DNA of 64,000 nt, taken from the NCBI GenBank assembly GCA_004794655.1, contig SMMW01000153.1, forward strand, positions 1,612,001 to 1,676,000. Reading direction: 5' to 3'. Positions 37,125-51,600 of the stretch are shown here, piece by piece; the stretch's first letter is position 1, and each line of letters starts with the position of its first letter. The notes under the pieces were generated by a model. It had not been told where the DNA came from and ran no database searches. It saw nothing but the letters and a program-made list of their open reading frames with translations. The translations under genes were made by a program, and so were the position numbers. Source of the DNA: Marisa cornuarietis (taxonomy: Eukaryota; Mollusca; Gastropoda; Architaenioglossa; Ampullariidae).

Positions 37125-40100
37125 CTGGAAGAGAAGTTTATTGTAAGAAACCTATTTGAGCAGCCAATCAACCTGCCAAATTAATGCTTTCCAATTGGAT
37201 ATAAAGTTTAAAAGGACTGTCGTGCAATGTAAGGCACTTTGATCGAAATAAAATATTTATCGTAAGGAATGATTTGCGCATAATGCATAAAATAATTTGA
37301 TTGGTCGTGATTTGTCATTTCTCTATGAAAAGCTATTGAACAGACTTAAATGGTTGACGCCTGACGAAAGTGGGTGCAAATTTGGTTTGACTCTTGCTGA
37401 TGCTGAAAAATTTGCATGAATGTTATTTACATCGCAATGTGTGTGTCGGACATGCAGTCCGCTTAAACAATAGATTTTACAAAACAGATCAGTTCTCTGG
37501 CACCTTTTTTTATTTCTTCTTGACTATAAACAACCTTCCAAATCTTCAGTCACAAAAGACACGAAAATATATAAGAGAATTCTGATCTTGCGTGCATTTC
37601 TGCTGGCTAGACAAGTATTTGATGTGTGCTGAAAGAGCGTGAAAAAAACTTTAAAATTTCACTGACTTCGATTTTCACAACGATTTCCGTAGTAAGGAGA
37701 TTGACAACGACACTGGTAGCCGTTTACACCGTCGATGCACTGTCCGCCATTGAGGCAAGGGCTAGAGGCACATTCATTGACATCTGCAAAATATAAACAA
37801 GTTTTATTTATTTCGCAACTGCAACTGCTGTCCTTCACACTTCATCATCGGAAGTCTGAGGACTGCACGAAATGTAAAAGGCAAGAGCGTGAAATAATGC
37901 AAAGACAGGTAAATGCTCTCACAGCTGCAATGTTTGTGTATGTGTGTGTGCGTGCGTGTGTGTGTGCGTGCGTGTGTGTGTGTCATAGTCTCACTTTCGA
38001 GATTATTTAAAAATGACCTCCGTCATGAGGGTACTGTATATGGAAGGTAGAGCCACACCCTCTCCTTCCCACATCTTCTGATAAATCATGTTCACTTCTG
38101 TTAGTGACAGGCCCGGGACAGTCTTGAACCGTCAATCTTCTGCCCTCAAATCGAGTGCAGGAGCAGCTACACTAGAAAACTAAGACGCTCAACTGTCTAT
38201 AAATAAAAGTAATTTAGTGTACAGGCTCACTACTTCTCGAAATAACACCGGAGCAGCACCGCAGGCCATGCGTGCATAAGCGTCGTGACTTCAGTGCGCT
38301 AAAAGTTCAGTGCAGAAAGTGTAAGGTTCGATGCTTGCCCGGGCCTGTAACTAGATAACTTCCCCCCCTCATTTTGTCAAGAGGAAAAACTGCCTTGCAG
38401 TCTGTTTTGCAGTAAGTTTGTGTGTGAACTTTGTGGCAGGCTGCTTTGTTGCTGTGGCACAGATTTCTCTCAGGGTCCTGTTTGTTTTAATCAGTTCCTC
38501 ATTTTAACAAGTGTGGGTTATATGTGAGTTCATGTACATATGTAAGTGTTGGGGGGAAAGAAGAAATTAGGTGATATTTGTGGCCTGTGAAAAGACTTAC
38601 ATGACTTTTTCTTATGATGTGGGTTGGGGGTGGGGTGCTTTAATTTACGTTTGCATAAGCATGTGGTTAAATGGCATTGTACATGTGTGATTTAATGTTG
38701 CAATGTAGTTATTTGTCGATGATGATTGATTGATGATTGATTGGATGATTGATGGATGATTGATGATTGATTCATGGATGATTGATTCATGGATGATTGA
38801 TTCATGGATGATGATTTATGGATGATGATGATGATTTATGAACATTAAAAGGTTAAAAAAAACTTTCTGAAAGCAAAAAAATAAAAAACTCCCCCCCCCC
38901 TCACTAGCCTGCCGACTGATTCATTTATTAGGGAAGACACAAATGTGTCAGGGGGGCAACTACTTCCACTTGTGTCTTAACCTCTTCGAGCTCACTTTCT
39001 GTGTTTGAGATGTCAACATTTGGCCTTGTTACAATAATGTGCACCCTTTCATGTCATTTTATGTTTATTAATTTAGTCTTTATCCAAAGTAACGAGTACA
39101 CAGAGATTGCAAAACTCACTGATTTGACAGTTTGTTCCAGTGTAGCCGGGTGAACAGGAACACAAGAATGTTGAGGTCAGGTTGGTGCAGACACCATTAT
39201 TTAGACAGGGGTTTGGAGCGCAGAAGTTGGTGGCTGCAACAGGAAACATAGCACCGTGTGTTATGTGTATGCTCTTTAATTAATTGTTGTACTACCAACA
39301 TCTTACATCTTTTACGGAGGGCCGAGGACTATAGAATGTATAAACCAGAGAAATACGATAGAATACATTAACCACCTTGAGCTCTAAAAACTATTGAAAA
39401 CTAAATCTGTATTAAATTATAAAGGCTGCATCAAATGTCTTACAAAATATACTTTGTGTACAAATACCCTCATCACACACATAAATAATCAACAGATAAT
39501 ATTACAGTGGTACATCGGCACTCGACCACCATCCCTTCTGGTAGGCTGGTCGGATGACGATTAGCTCGAGTGCCAAGTGTTAACTAACGGGTCTTGATTA
39601 ATGACCGTTAGTAGCTCGTTGAGTTCAGAGATCTGACAGTGTCAACTTCCAAAAGGGAACACAGAAGGTTTCGTTATCCAAAACAATAAATAATTCTTCG
39701 ATTTCAAACTGAGCAATGCTAAACAACAATACACGCCTACCCTAAAACCTAAACAACTACAGTGGCGACTCACGCCCGTCAAAAACCGAGAAACTAAACG
39801 GCGACACACGCCCACAACACTCGAACCTACTCCTTCTTCTCTCTCTCTCTTTTAACTATCACACTAACGTTACACATGCGCTCTCTTGCTCGAACATTTG
39901 ACATCAAAGCTTGCGTCATTCATCCAGACTTGCGTCATTCACCGATGCTCACGTCATTCACACTTGCTCACGCGCTTGCTAGGCTGACCCTGACCCACTA
40001 AACATTTCATTAGTAACACCAAGCATTTATATCTGGTTGTTTTTCATTTATCCACACCAGTTCCATCTCTTCCATTATTTCATATCTTTGCTTCCACTTT

Positions 40101-43100
40101 TACTTCTTTGCTACATCAGGTGCTTTTGATGACCTCTGTATGTTTCAGTATTGTGGATATCGTCGACTTAACCATACCGTACTGAATGACTAATTAAGTC
40201 ACAGGTATGCCACTGTCATACTTGGCAGTAAGTTCTTTTGAATTCTGTTGTTTTTACTGTTTTTCTCTTTCCTTCATTTTTGGCATCAGAATGTTCCTTG
40301 GGAGCCATGGTGATCGTATGGTGTGCGTGTGCGTGTGCGTGTGTGTGTGTGTTATGAAATCGTAAAAACAACACTAGGACTTGACTGTTTGAAGGGGACG
40401 TTTTCCCCTTTGTTTCACTAATAATAATAAATGAAGATTTGTATAGTGCATATTCACACTCATAGAGAACAAATATTGGCGGGGGACCAAAATGTTGGAA
40501 CATGGAGCAGTTCGAGTCCCGAGGTACCACCATACTTATAAACTCACATGTCAAACTGTACGCCAAATAAAGAGAGCGAGAGTTAGGCAGAGAAGTAAGA
40601 ACAAGAGATATCGCTTATCATAAACTTTTGTCCTTTTTTCCTGTTTCTCCGACCCCCGCAAATAAGTATGTGCTACTGAATAGAGCTGCTGCCATTAACA
40701 TCAAAGGACCTTAGATGTCCGCTAGCCCTTCCCTTTCTACCCACCCTCAACATCCAGACACTACGACTTCTTCAGGGAACCGAAATGAGCGCTGTTAACG
40801 AAATCCTAACTTAACCGCAACTTTAGTAAATCCTTATCAATTTGTAATTAAAGTATATCGTAATTTGACAATTTTAATGTACTAATGTTTTGATCTTTCA
40901 TATATATATATATATATCAACAGCAGTGATTGCAAACTGTAGTGCCTCCCTGCAATGTCACAGAAGTTCTTAAAGAGTATGTGTCGTTAACATTGCTAGA
41001 CAACAGAGAACATTTTAAACAGTAAGTAACTTTTAAAGACCTACTGGAGAGCACATACTTTTCAAGAGATCTGTGGCCTGTATGTTACGAGGTACTAGTT
41101 CTGGGACTTTGAGTTAACGTCCCGAATCATCGTTTATCTCAGGGCGGTAGCGCCTATCGCCAATACAATGAGCACTGGATGACCTGGGTTCAGATTTGTC
41201 CCGGGAACGCTGTTCTTTCTAAGCATATGGCACAGGGCCGGCAGTGATATAACCTTAGCAGCTGACTTAAAGACCTATTCCCCCCAATCCTATTCACCTG
41301 AAAATAAAATACACGTGGGTCTTTAAATAGCGTGTAATAGCATGGGTGGACAAATGACTGAAGCAGGCAAGTACTTAGAAAGCAAGGTGGTCGAGCGAAA
41401 CTTGATTCTCGCCTATATTCTCACCTATATTAGTCTCGCAGTACTGGCCGGTTCGGTTGGGCGGGCAGACGCACGAGAAGGTCACGGGCCCAGTTGCTAT
41501 GCACGTGCCAGAGTTACAGAGGGTGTCTCCATAAAGAACACAAACTTGTAAAGGAAAGAAAATAAACCTTTTGTATTTTTTTTCTGTAACATCGAATTAT
41601 GACGAGTTTTTTCTTCACCAATATTATTCTTAAATTCATTTTAATATATATCCTGGTGCAAATTGTCATTACTTTTTTCATTTATATCATATCTCTATAC
41701 TTTCTACCAGTTTTAATATATAATTCACTATATTTCAGTTTCATAAGATTAAGAGCCTAGAAGTCGTGGGAGGTCAAAAGAAAAATAAACTCGGAACTCC
41801 CTTTGTATCGTCGAGAAATCTGTGAGCTTGTGAACCATCGACCTGATAACTGATCTTTTTCTTGATTCTTCCGACTACTCACCATTATCTGGAAAAAAGG
41901 AAAGAATCACAAAAAAACTTTGAAATGCTTAGACTACACAACATCACAACAACCACAATCATTGCCATTCCTTCCTCTTCTTCTAATACTATACTACAAC
42001 AATAAATTGATCCTTTGCTGCTGCAGTTTTACAGTATTCAAACGAGGCTGCTTTCGTAAATGCTGGGAGTAGTAGGGCTTTGGGACATTTTGACGAGATA
42101 AGAATAGCATATGGATTCTTGAATAATATCTAATGCTCTGTGATCAATGACTCTAGGAGACGGAGACATTAATATTGCTTGGTACTGCAATCATAAAGCA
42201 TCGTTACATGCGCAGACCAACAAGTCAGAAGGTCCCCTCTGAGAATACGAGACACTTCTGTTTTGGTCATCAGCGTGTGGGTTAATGAGAAGTAGCAATG
42301 TCTTGTGAAATGTCCACCAAAGAGCAAAGTCATTTAATGATTAGTTTGGTGGTATAGTTGAAAAAAAATTGCACGCAAGTAGACCTTTAAGTTAAAGTCT
42401 CACACAGCAATGATTCCACACCTTCTCTCCGTTCCATTCTTATCATAACTTCGCCCGATAATTAAAATGAATAGTGTTGATATTTTATGTCTTTCTATCA
42501 ATTAACAAAACTGTTACGGTCCTATACTAAGCCTCCTCAAAAGCACGTTTTAAGAATGTTTGCAGAAAGTGACCGATCAAGACGATAAACAAACCAGTAC
42601 CTGGAGTCTCACAGAGAGATCCAGAAAATCCAGATGGACAGACACACCTGTAGCCCGAGGTCAGATTCTCGCAGGTGCCACGAACACAGGGATTTGACGC
42701 GCATGGATTAACAGCTGTAACAGAATCAGACCAACGTTGGACCAAGACCGATGTTTCCTAACACATGAAGTCCTTGTCACCAACAATAAAAATCTTTCCT
42801 AAAGGAGCACAACGAGGTAAAATGAAATTCACTACAATGTTTCTTACATGTTGACCAAGTTATTTCAAATTGTTTTGTTTTTTTCGACTCACTGCTTATC
42901 TCGGCAGAGCTATTATCACACCAGTACTTTCTCAAATGCTACATGAGGTATTCAATAGTTGCTTCTGAACAGATAGGACAGGAGATATTCAATAGATGAA
43001 AATGAACAAACGATCGATGGCAGAAAGAAAGAAAGGGGTTGGGAGTGAAGGGAAGTAATGGAGCAGACAAACTGGAAAGATAAAATGAAAAGGAAGCGAG

Positions 43101-45570
43101 AGAGAGAGAGAAAGTGAAATTCAAAAGAATAAAAGGCAAAGCAAGAGGCAAAATTTCAACTGTTGTCCTAACACAAAAATCCGTTTATCTGACGCAGAAA
43201 GAATTTGTGCGAGGACAGTATACTATACACAGTCGTACGCGTTTCACAGACGTAACCACTGTAGCCAGGTGGGCAGGTGCACCGGTATCCAGGAGAGGTG
43301 CTGATCAAAGAACAGGTGCCACCGTTTTGACATGTACTGAGAGTGCACACAGCTGTAACAACAAAGGGTACAAGGTGAGAAGGGCAAAGCAACAGTGTTA
43401 TTCTCCAAGAAACTGAGTCAAAATATTTTTATATCAGAGTGAGTGAGTGAGTGAGTGAGTTTCTTCTGATTGCGTGTATGACGATTGGGTAACTGCTTAT
43501 GAAGTAAGTAGACTTATTGACAAGTGTAAGAATATACTACAAATAACCTATCCGCAAAGTTCTGACATGGAGGGGGAGGAGTGAGGCGGTAGGTGGCGTG
43601 TTTACTGAGATTTGGAGAACTACTTACTTGTAGTAAGCTCAACATAGTGGTAAAAAATCGTGCTCTCTTGTAAGTCTTTAAGTACAATAGAAATAGTCAC
43701 TGTGATGATCCTGTTCTGTTTTCACATTCCTCCCTCAGTACTTGTCGAAACTATGAAAATCTTTTGATTTAAGGGCTTAACGTATTGTCCCTGCTACTGC
43801 GTCCGTTAGGGGAAGGTATACAAGACCTCCTTATGAATAGAAATAGATCATCGGCAGAAAGAGAGAGAGAGAGACTAAGTATTGCTGCACATGCGAGCGA
43901 GAAAGAGAGAGAAAAAGAAACTCTTGTGAAATTCAAAAGGATAAAAAGCAAAACAAGAAACAAAATTTAAACAGCTGTAAAACACAAGAATCCGTTCATC
44001 TGAAACAGAATCGTGTGAGAACACTTTGCTTAAAGGAGTGTACTGCCGTCAATGGTCTGGCAACATGCAGGACAACAAAGAGAAAAGTAATCACAAGGGA
44101 CATGTTAGTTATATACACTATACACTATACACAGTCGCACGCGTAGTTATATGTACTATACACTATACACAGTCGTACGCGTTTCGCAGTTGTATCCGCT
44201 GTAGCCAGACGTGCAGGTGCACCGGTATCCAGGAGAGGTGCTGATCAAAGAACAGGTGCCACCGTTTTGACATGTACTGAGAGTGCACACAGCTGTAGGA
44301 ACAAAGGACACAGAATGAGAAGGGCGAAACAACAGTTTTATTCTCCAAGAAACTGAGTCAAAATGTTTTTATATTAGAGTGAGTGAGTGAGTGAGTGAGT
44401 GAGTGAGTGAGTGAGTGAGTGAGTTGCTCTAGAACTAAGTGGACTGATTGACAAGTAAAATAGTAGACTACTAATAACCTATTCGTAATGTTCTGACACG
44501 GATGTGCGAGGAGAGAGTGGGTAGGTGGCTTGTTTACTGAAATTTGGAGAACTACTTATTTGTAGTGAGCTCAACATAGTGGTTAAAAAATCGTGCACTC
44601 TTGTAGGTCTTTAAGTCTTTGCATGGCACCAAAGAGAAAACCTAATCACAAGTGACATGCTAGTTATATACACTATATACTATACACAGTCGTACGTGTT
44701 TGGCAGTTGTCACCACTGTAGCCAGGTGGGCAGGTGCACCGGTATCCAGGAGAGGTGCTGATCGAAGAACAGGTGCCGCCGTTTTGACATGTACTGAGAG
44801 TGCACACAGCTGTAAGAAGAAAGGGTACAGGGTGAGTTCCACGAGAAGCGCAAAACAATAGATTTATTATCCAATAAACTGAGTCAAAATATGTTTTGAG
44901 TGAGTGAGTGAGTGAGTGAGTGAGTGAGTGAGTGAGTGAGTGAGTGGCTTGTTTACTTAGATATGGAGAAATACTAACTTGAAGTGAACTCAACGCAGTT
45001 ATTGCAACAAAATAAAACTTGCTCTCTTGTAGGTCTTTAAAAGCAATGGAAATAGTCACTGTAATGATCCTGTTTTGTTTTTATAATTATTTTTCCTTCA
45101 ATACTTGTCCAAACTACGGAAATCCTTTGGTTTAAGGAACAACGTTTTATCCCTGCTACTATATCTGTTAGTTCATACAGTTGCGGTTTTAAATGAGGCT
45201 GAACCATCGAGAAAACTCATTCTAACTAAACGAAGGATGAGATAAAAATTAATAACAAATCATTACGTGGAATCTCGCACCGGGTTCCAGAATAGCCAGA
45301 TGGACAGTTACACAGGTAGCCAGAGGCTGTGTTTACACAGGTACCGTAGACACAAGGGTTGGACGCGCATGAGCTGACACCTGTAACAGAGCCGACAGTT
45401 TGACACACAACCTGTTGTCAACATGTCAACATTTTCACACCCATTCACGGACACAGCCGACCTCGGAGGAGGTAAACAACAGGTCCTTATGAATAGAAAA
45501 TAGACTACCAGCAGAGAGAAAGAGAAGAGAGGGAGAAACTGACAGACTGGATAAATAAGACAAGCAAGCT

Positions 45571-45602
<32 letters not shown>

Positions 45603-48600
45603 TGCGTGCGTGCGTGCGTGCGTTTTATCCATGTATGTATGCATTCGCTCGTTCCCTTCTTATTCTAGAAAGAGAGAGATGGAGTCAAAGAAGCAATCAG
45701 AAAGAGAGAAAGGCGAGTAGTATCCAAACGAATCAGAAAAGAGAAAAACAAAAGACAAACATCAAACAACTGTGAACACTGAAGACAAACTGCCTGAAGC
45801 CCGTTCTTGACCGAACAAAAGCTAAAGGACCAGACCTCTCAAGTCCCATTGTCCTAACCATACTTTGGTCAATGTCCTGGTAAACACGTTTGGACTTCAT
45901 TCACCATTTGACATGAGATTCAATGTCCCTAGGGTTTGCCCCACAACAACACTTCCTGTGTGACATTCAGACACAACTTACCTCACACCTTCGACAGCAA
46001 TGTTCTTAACACAGAGTAAGTTTGTACTGGAGCACTTCTAACGGTTCGTAATATGACAAAAGACATGGAAGTCAGAACTGACAAAAGTCTACTTATTGAC
46101 GGCAGTATGCTGTGCTCAAAGGAAGCCCAGGTCAAATATTAAATTTAGCAACAAGTTACAAGTAACACAAATTAGTTCAGAATTTTAGTACTTTTTAGAA
46201 GTAGAAGAAAAAGAAGCAGAAGAAGGAGAAGTAGAAGAGGCAGAAAACGACGAAGCAGTAGTAATAGAAGAAATAAAAGTAGAAGAAGAAGAAGTAGAAG
46301 TAGAAGAAGAAGCGATTTATATAACGCATAATCAAGCCCACTAAGAAGAATAAGGCTCTCAACTTTTAAGAGGAGTAAGAGACATGGACAGAATTGAAGG
46401 ACTGAAGGAGAAACAACCATGCAGACAAGTAGTGAAAAGACAAAAAGGAATTGGAGAACAGACAGAGTACTGAGTACAAGTATTCCTTATCTCCGAGCGA
46501 AGATGCTGCCCTATCTTCGTGATGCCGCGAGAAAGGAGATCTCCAGGTCTTTTGCAAACCATGGTGATGTTCAGAGTCTTGCACCTCGCGAAAGAGAATC
46601 TTTCGTTCATATTTGGTAAGTTATTATCTTATAATGAATGAATCCCACGCATTAATTAATAATTTCGCACGCGGGCTAGCCTTTAATCCTAGCGATCGGG
46701 TAGATGTCACCAGTGAAGCCGGAGATGGGGAGAAGGTACTTACACTGGTATCCAGGTGAACTGTTTATGAGAGTACAGGTAGCACCGCTCGCACAGGGGT
46801 TGAGACTGCACTGAGCTGTAGTAATAAACACAAAACATAATCAAGTCCATATTAAGCACATTGCATTTAAACGTTTTTTTAATCATGGAAGAGATAGATT
46901 CTAAACTGTATTTAGACATAATGTCTAACATAAATGTCCTCAAATTATTGTAGTGTATGTATGATACAAAATATAAACACTTTTCCCTTTCTTCCAACTA
47001 GTCCTTCTTTCTCTTTTATGCTCCAGCACTAGTGTCACACTCTCTCGTTTCTTTGATTGCCTCGCCATTATTAGAAGTACATTTTCCTTTTTCATTCGCT
47101 TGTTCTCCTTTACCACAAGTTCACTAAATCATATGCTGTGTTAGTGGGTTAGCGCTATCTGGAGCAGAAGGACGAGAACATACGGGTGGTGATGACTGTA
47201 AAAAATCGTGGGTACAGCACTAAAAATTAGCGGAAATTAGTAGGTGCAGCGGGAAACCTCAGCAATTGTCACAGAGAAGTATAGTAAGGGATTAGAGAAG
47301 ACAGAATAATGTCAGACATACTTTGTTCGCAGTAACGTCCTGTATACGCTGCTTGGCAACCGCAGACGTATCCTCTGGTGTCGATGGTGGACACCTGGCA
47401 AAGTCCGCCATTCTGACACGGAGACGACGAACAGGAATCTGGCATGACAAGAGCATAGCTGTGATATATGTTTGTGTTATTTTAGTGCATGTCAGGTTTT
47501 TTTCGAATGCATAAAATCGTTTGTTGCTTCATGCACCATAAAGAAAGGTACGGACCTATAACGATCACACGAATAATAAAAAAAATATCGTTTATGGAAT
47601 ATGTTCAGAAGTGGGGTAAGCGTTTCACTTTAAGGCAACAATGGCCAGGCTGACATAATATGTGTTAATGTGTCAGAGTATAGACATGTGAAGAAAGATG
47701 TTTGCCTTTTCGTCAATACAAGAGTTTCGTACGCATTTAAATGCGACCTTACAAAACCTTCGGCTGAACGCAGAGCACACACGCACGCGCGCACACACAC
47801 ACACACACACACGTACATATATATATATATATACGCATGCACACTGCATGAAACGTAAAGAGTAGACGTAGTTGAGCAGAAGACGTGGGAGCTCTTATTG
47901 ACGGAGGTGTAAAAGTCAACCTTTACAGGTCTACGCTCAGCCGCAATTGTATGTGCTAGCTATTCGTATTATTTATAGGTCCAAAAAAATGGAGAAGAAA
48001 GATAGGTGGTTGCAGATCAATACTGAACGCTTTTATGTCAAATTGCAGACTTCACAAAAGGCTGTGGTAGTCTACCAGAAATATATAATGCTTCTTCCAT
48101 TTTCTCTTACGAAATACTAAAATGGATGATTAACATGGCTGGGTAACAGTTGATAAAGTGCATGATCTGAATGAACATTGAAGGATTTGACTATTAGTAG
48201 CAAACCCCAACGATAATGTTAGAATAAAGGTTCGTTATAAATCTAAATGTTCGCTACCCGTCTCAATGAACGTGAATGCTAGTAACATTATTCACTGAGA
48301 TTGAATGTTACTGAGTTCCTCAATCAACGTGACAGTTCTTCAATGATCTTTATTGTTATCAACAGTTTTCAGTTGTGACTGTGAATGTTACCGACAATTT
48401 TTCGACAAAACCCTATGTTAACAACTCTTCCCCAAAAGACTTGAATGTTAGTAACAGTTGCTTTAATGAATGTGACTGCCTTCAGCGATTATGAGCAAAG
48501 CCCTATTGATGAAGAAGACGAAAAGCTTGGACTGTAGATTGGAAGGCGAGCTTGAGGTGAGTTCTCAATCAGAAATACAACACATAGATAAGGACCTGTA

Positions 48601-51600
48601 GTTCTACAAAGTTAAAGAATAACCCTGGTCAAACACGAAATGAAGCTCAATGTTTGGTTCAAGTAAGCTGAACATTCAAACTACCTACATCACTGAAAGC
48701 TGCAGCAGTAGTAAGCAAATCATCGAGGCTACTTTAGTGACGTTATAGCTGAGAACTGTGATTTGAAAGAAACTCGGGTTAACCTTTAACAACACTTCTT
48801 CAAGTAACAACTCTATCGAAAGTATGATCTGCAGAGAGTCTATAGGTATGACACAAAGTAGCTCTGTGCAAAGACTACAGTCTATCTAGGATCATAGCTC
48901 ATTAGGTAGTAGCAACTTGTAAAATACAGGTCTTCATTCTACTACCTCGCTCTTCCACATTAATTCATTTCTGCACTTATTAAATTAATTGTCTGTTTAA
49001 CTCGGTTTCTTGTCAGTGCAGTGTTGGGCAGCATATTATTGACGAAGGCTATTCTAAAGCAGTGATTCTAAACATGCTAGTTCAGGAGTATACTGCGACA
49101 AACGGTGAAGTAACCTGGCACAGGGCAGTTGGAGCCCGAGGTACCGTCCCGACAGTAGCACACGTAACCAGCGGCGGCTGTTGCACTGGTGATGCACGTT
49201 CCCCCGTTGTTACATGGGCTGCTGCTACAGCGATCTGGGACTGCTGCAAGCAAGGCGTGATATACATTGGTGCGAGAAAGGGTCTACAAATTTTTTTTTT
49301 TGGGGGGGGGGGCTGTTTAATTTATTTCCAGGCATGAGGGATGGTTGAATGGAAAGAGAAGACTATAGGTAAATCAAATAATGTGCATGGCATCTAAATG
49401 TAGAAGATAAGACTGTAAGACTCTAAGTACAAGGCTCTAAGTATAAGCAAGTGTCTGTCAATGACAGGTACATATTCACCCTTCCACCCCTGCAAGAGGA
49501 AGGTGCACGGCCACAAAGTCTGTGAGTGTTACAGTAATTCGAGGGTCTTGGTAACGCGGCTAGACACAGCTCCATCTACCGTTCCCCTCATCCCTTCCAT
49601 CACTTCTTTCTCCATACAAACTCACATCTACCCTTGTATCTTTAGTTTCATCTTTCCATCCACCCGTTACATCTCTCACAGGTGTATTTGAGCTTTTGTC
49701 GATCTGACTAAAATTGAGCTTCCTTTAGTGTCTTTGATAGAAGATTGAATCCGTCTGTATGATCCTTTATCAAATACAAACACTTCTAGGAAGAGGCGTC
49801 ATCTTCATGGACAGTTTTCTAGATGCAAGCCTTCTTGTTCGCTTGCAGTCGAGGCAGAAACTATGAACAGTACTCCCAAACCTTTCTCTCAAAAGACCCG
49901 TGTAGTCCGTGCGAGCGAAAGTAACAAACAGACCAAAAACAATGGAATGTTACTTAAAATCAGTTACAATCATGACAGCACGCCATTGACAGAAGAAATG
50001 AGATAAAAAGAACGTAAATAAGCAAATCTTCTAGGCCTGAAGAAAGTAAAAGAAAGAAATATATTTCTGTGACCAACAAAGTTAATAAGAAGCGAGGAGA
50101 GTGTTAAGGTGAGGCAGTGAGGACATTCCACAGTCAACTCCCACAGACATACAGATACTCACTTGAGCAGCTGGTTCCGCTAGAACCGTCTGGGCACACA
50201 CAGGTGTAGCCTGGACTCAGGTACGACAGGTAGCAGGTGCCGGCACCACACCTGGCTGAAGCGTCACACTGCGCTGTGACCAAGCAAAAGAAGAGGCGTC
50301 TGTGAGTTTCGAAACCTTCGCATCCAAGGCCCTGATCTCAGCAACAGCCTATTTCGTCACAACCTCATCTAGCTTACATCGTTATGTTCGTTTTTTTTTT
50401 TTTTTTGTCTGTCTAATACTGATGAGCACCAAAATGTAAACTCGTTTGGGTAAATCTATCAGCGTTATAGCTAACTATATCTCTATCTAACCAAACAGAC
50501 CACAGAGGGAGATAAAGCAAAAATGGAGAGCACAGAAGATAATCCGAGTATCTAGAGATAAAATATCGTCTTTAATTAAGATTACATGTCTGGCAGTTCT
50601 GGCCAGTGAGGTAGGGCGGGCATTGGCAGGTGTAGCCGAGTCCACTGGCCGTGACATTACATACCGTTTCATAGGCGCACGGATTAGAGGCACACGGATC
50701 TGCAAGGAACCGGATGTGTGACGTCATTAGGATGCACAGATGCATTGCCCACTTGCACAAAGGGCTGTGTATTCAGTTTCACACAGAGTAGATACAATAT
50801 CTTCACTCTTACCTCTAAGCAACACTACATGTTTCTTAAAGTCACATCATTAAGCAAGTCATTTCAGTAATATTTTGGTAAAACCAAAAAAATATATATA
50901 AACATGTTTTTCTTCTTTTTTTCTACTTTTCCTTTTGTGTGATCTTCACATCTAAAGAGCGCCAATCTTTGTAAAAACTACACAGTCCGCGCTGCTTTGA
51001 ACCGGGAGACCTACAACGCGCACCTGTATAACGAAGGAGAAATTTTTTTTTTACTAAACAATTGAACAGAAAGAGAAGATGGCGGCTGAAAAGACGCCTA
51101 CTATTCTACAGATCCGGGTTGACATGGAGACGAGTAAAGGGAATTCACAGTCACAGCCTGATTCTCGGAGGCTGACAAGGTGAGAAGCTGTGTCCAGTCT
51201 CATTCCTAATTTCAAACAAACCAAAAAATCTTTGTGTGGGATCACGTAGTGATCGGCCCACCAGCTCCGCGAACAGACAATAAACAAGGGCATTCACTCC
51301 AGGTAACTAGTGTAACCGAACGGGAAAATTTAAAAAAAAAAGCTTGAGTGGATGTTGCACACAAGGATGAGAGAAGGGAGCACGTACTGCTACGCGTGCA
51401 GTTGGTTGAGGTCGAGCCGTCAGGGCAGAAACAAAGGTAACCACTGGAGTAGACATTGCTCCCATAGCAGGTCCCCCCGGACCCACAAGGGTTGCTGCTG
51501 CAGGGGTTATAAGCTGCCCAGAAACAAAGTATATAAATGTTATAAAAATAGCTTTGGCTTCAATGCATCAGTCCAGTTGTTTCTCTACTCATTTCAATGC

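Larger units (their letters stand above)
42960..45555. repeat. Three tandem duplicated units carrying EGF exons 11-13
   Basis: Each unit holds an EGF exon, a GAGT microsatellite about 85-90 bp upstream in the transcription direction (43437-43460, 44377-44424, 44898-44946), and shared intronic blocks such as AACATAGTGGT-AAAAAATCGTGC and TACACTATACACAGTCGTAC. Exon spacing is 940 and 517 bp, so the units have unequal deletions. Confidence 0.85.

Noticed and set aside
38300..38480. Possible third SINE family (GGTTCGATGCTTGCCC).
   Set aside because: A single B-box-like match with no second copy recognised in the window.
41425..41526. EGF module 13 seemed to lack its first Cys.
   Set aside because: Moving the acceptor 18 nt upstream to the pyrimidine-rich TTACAAG restores the Cys and keeps phase.
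42527..45408. Minus-strand ORFs of 60-128 codons each containing one EGF module, read as separate small genes.
   Set aside because: They are single exons of one gene: all are bounded by phase-1 acceptors and donors, and the ORF ends lie in introns.
51054..51293. 79-codon minus-strand ORF as a gene or transposon fragment.
   Set aside because: No family motif could be named with confidence; it lies inside an intron of the EGF gene.
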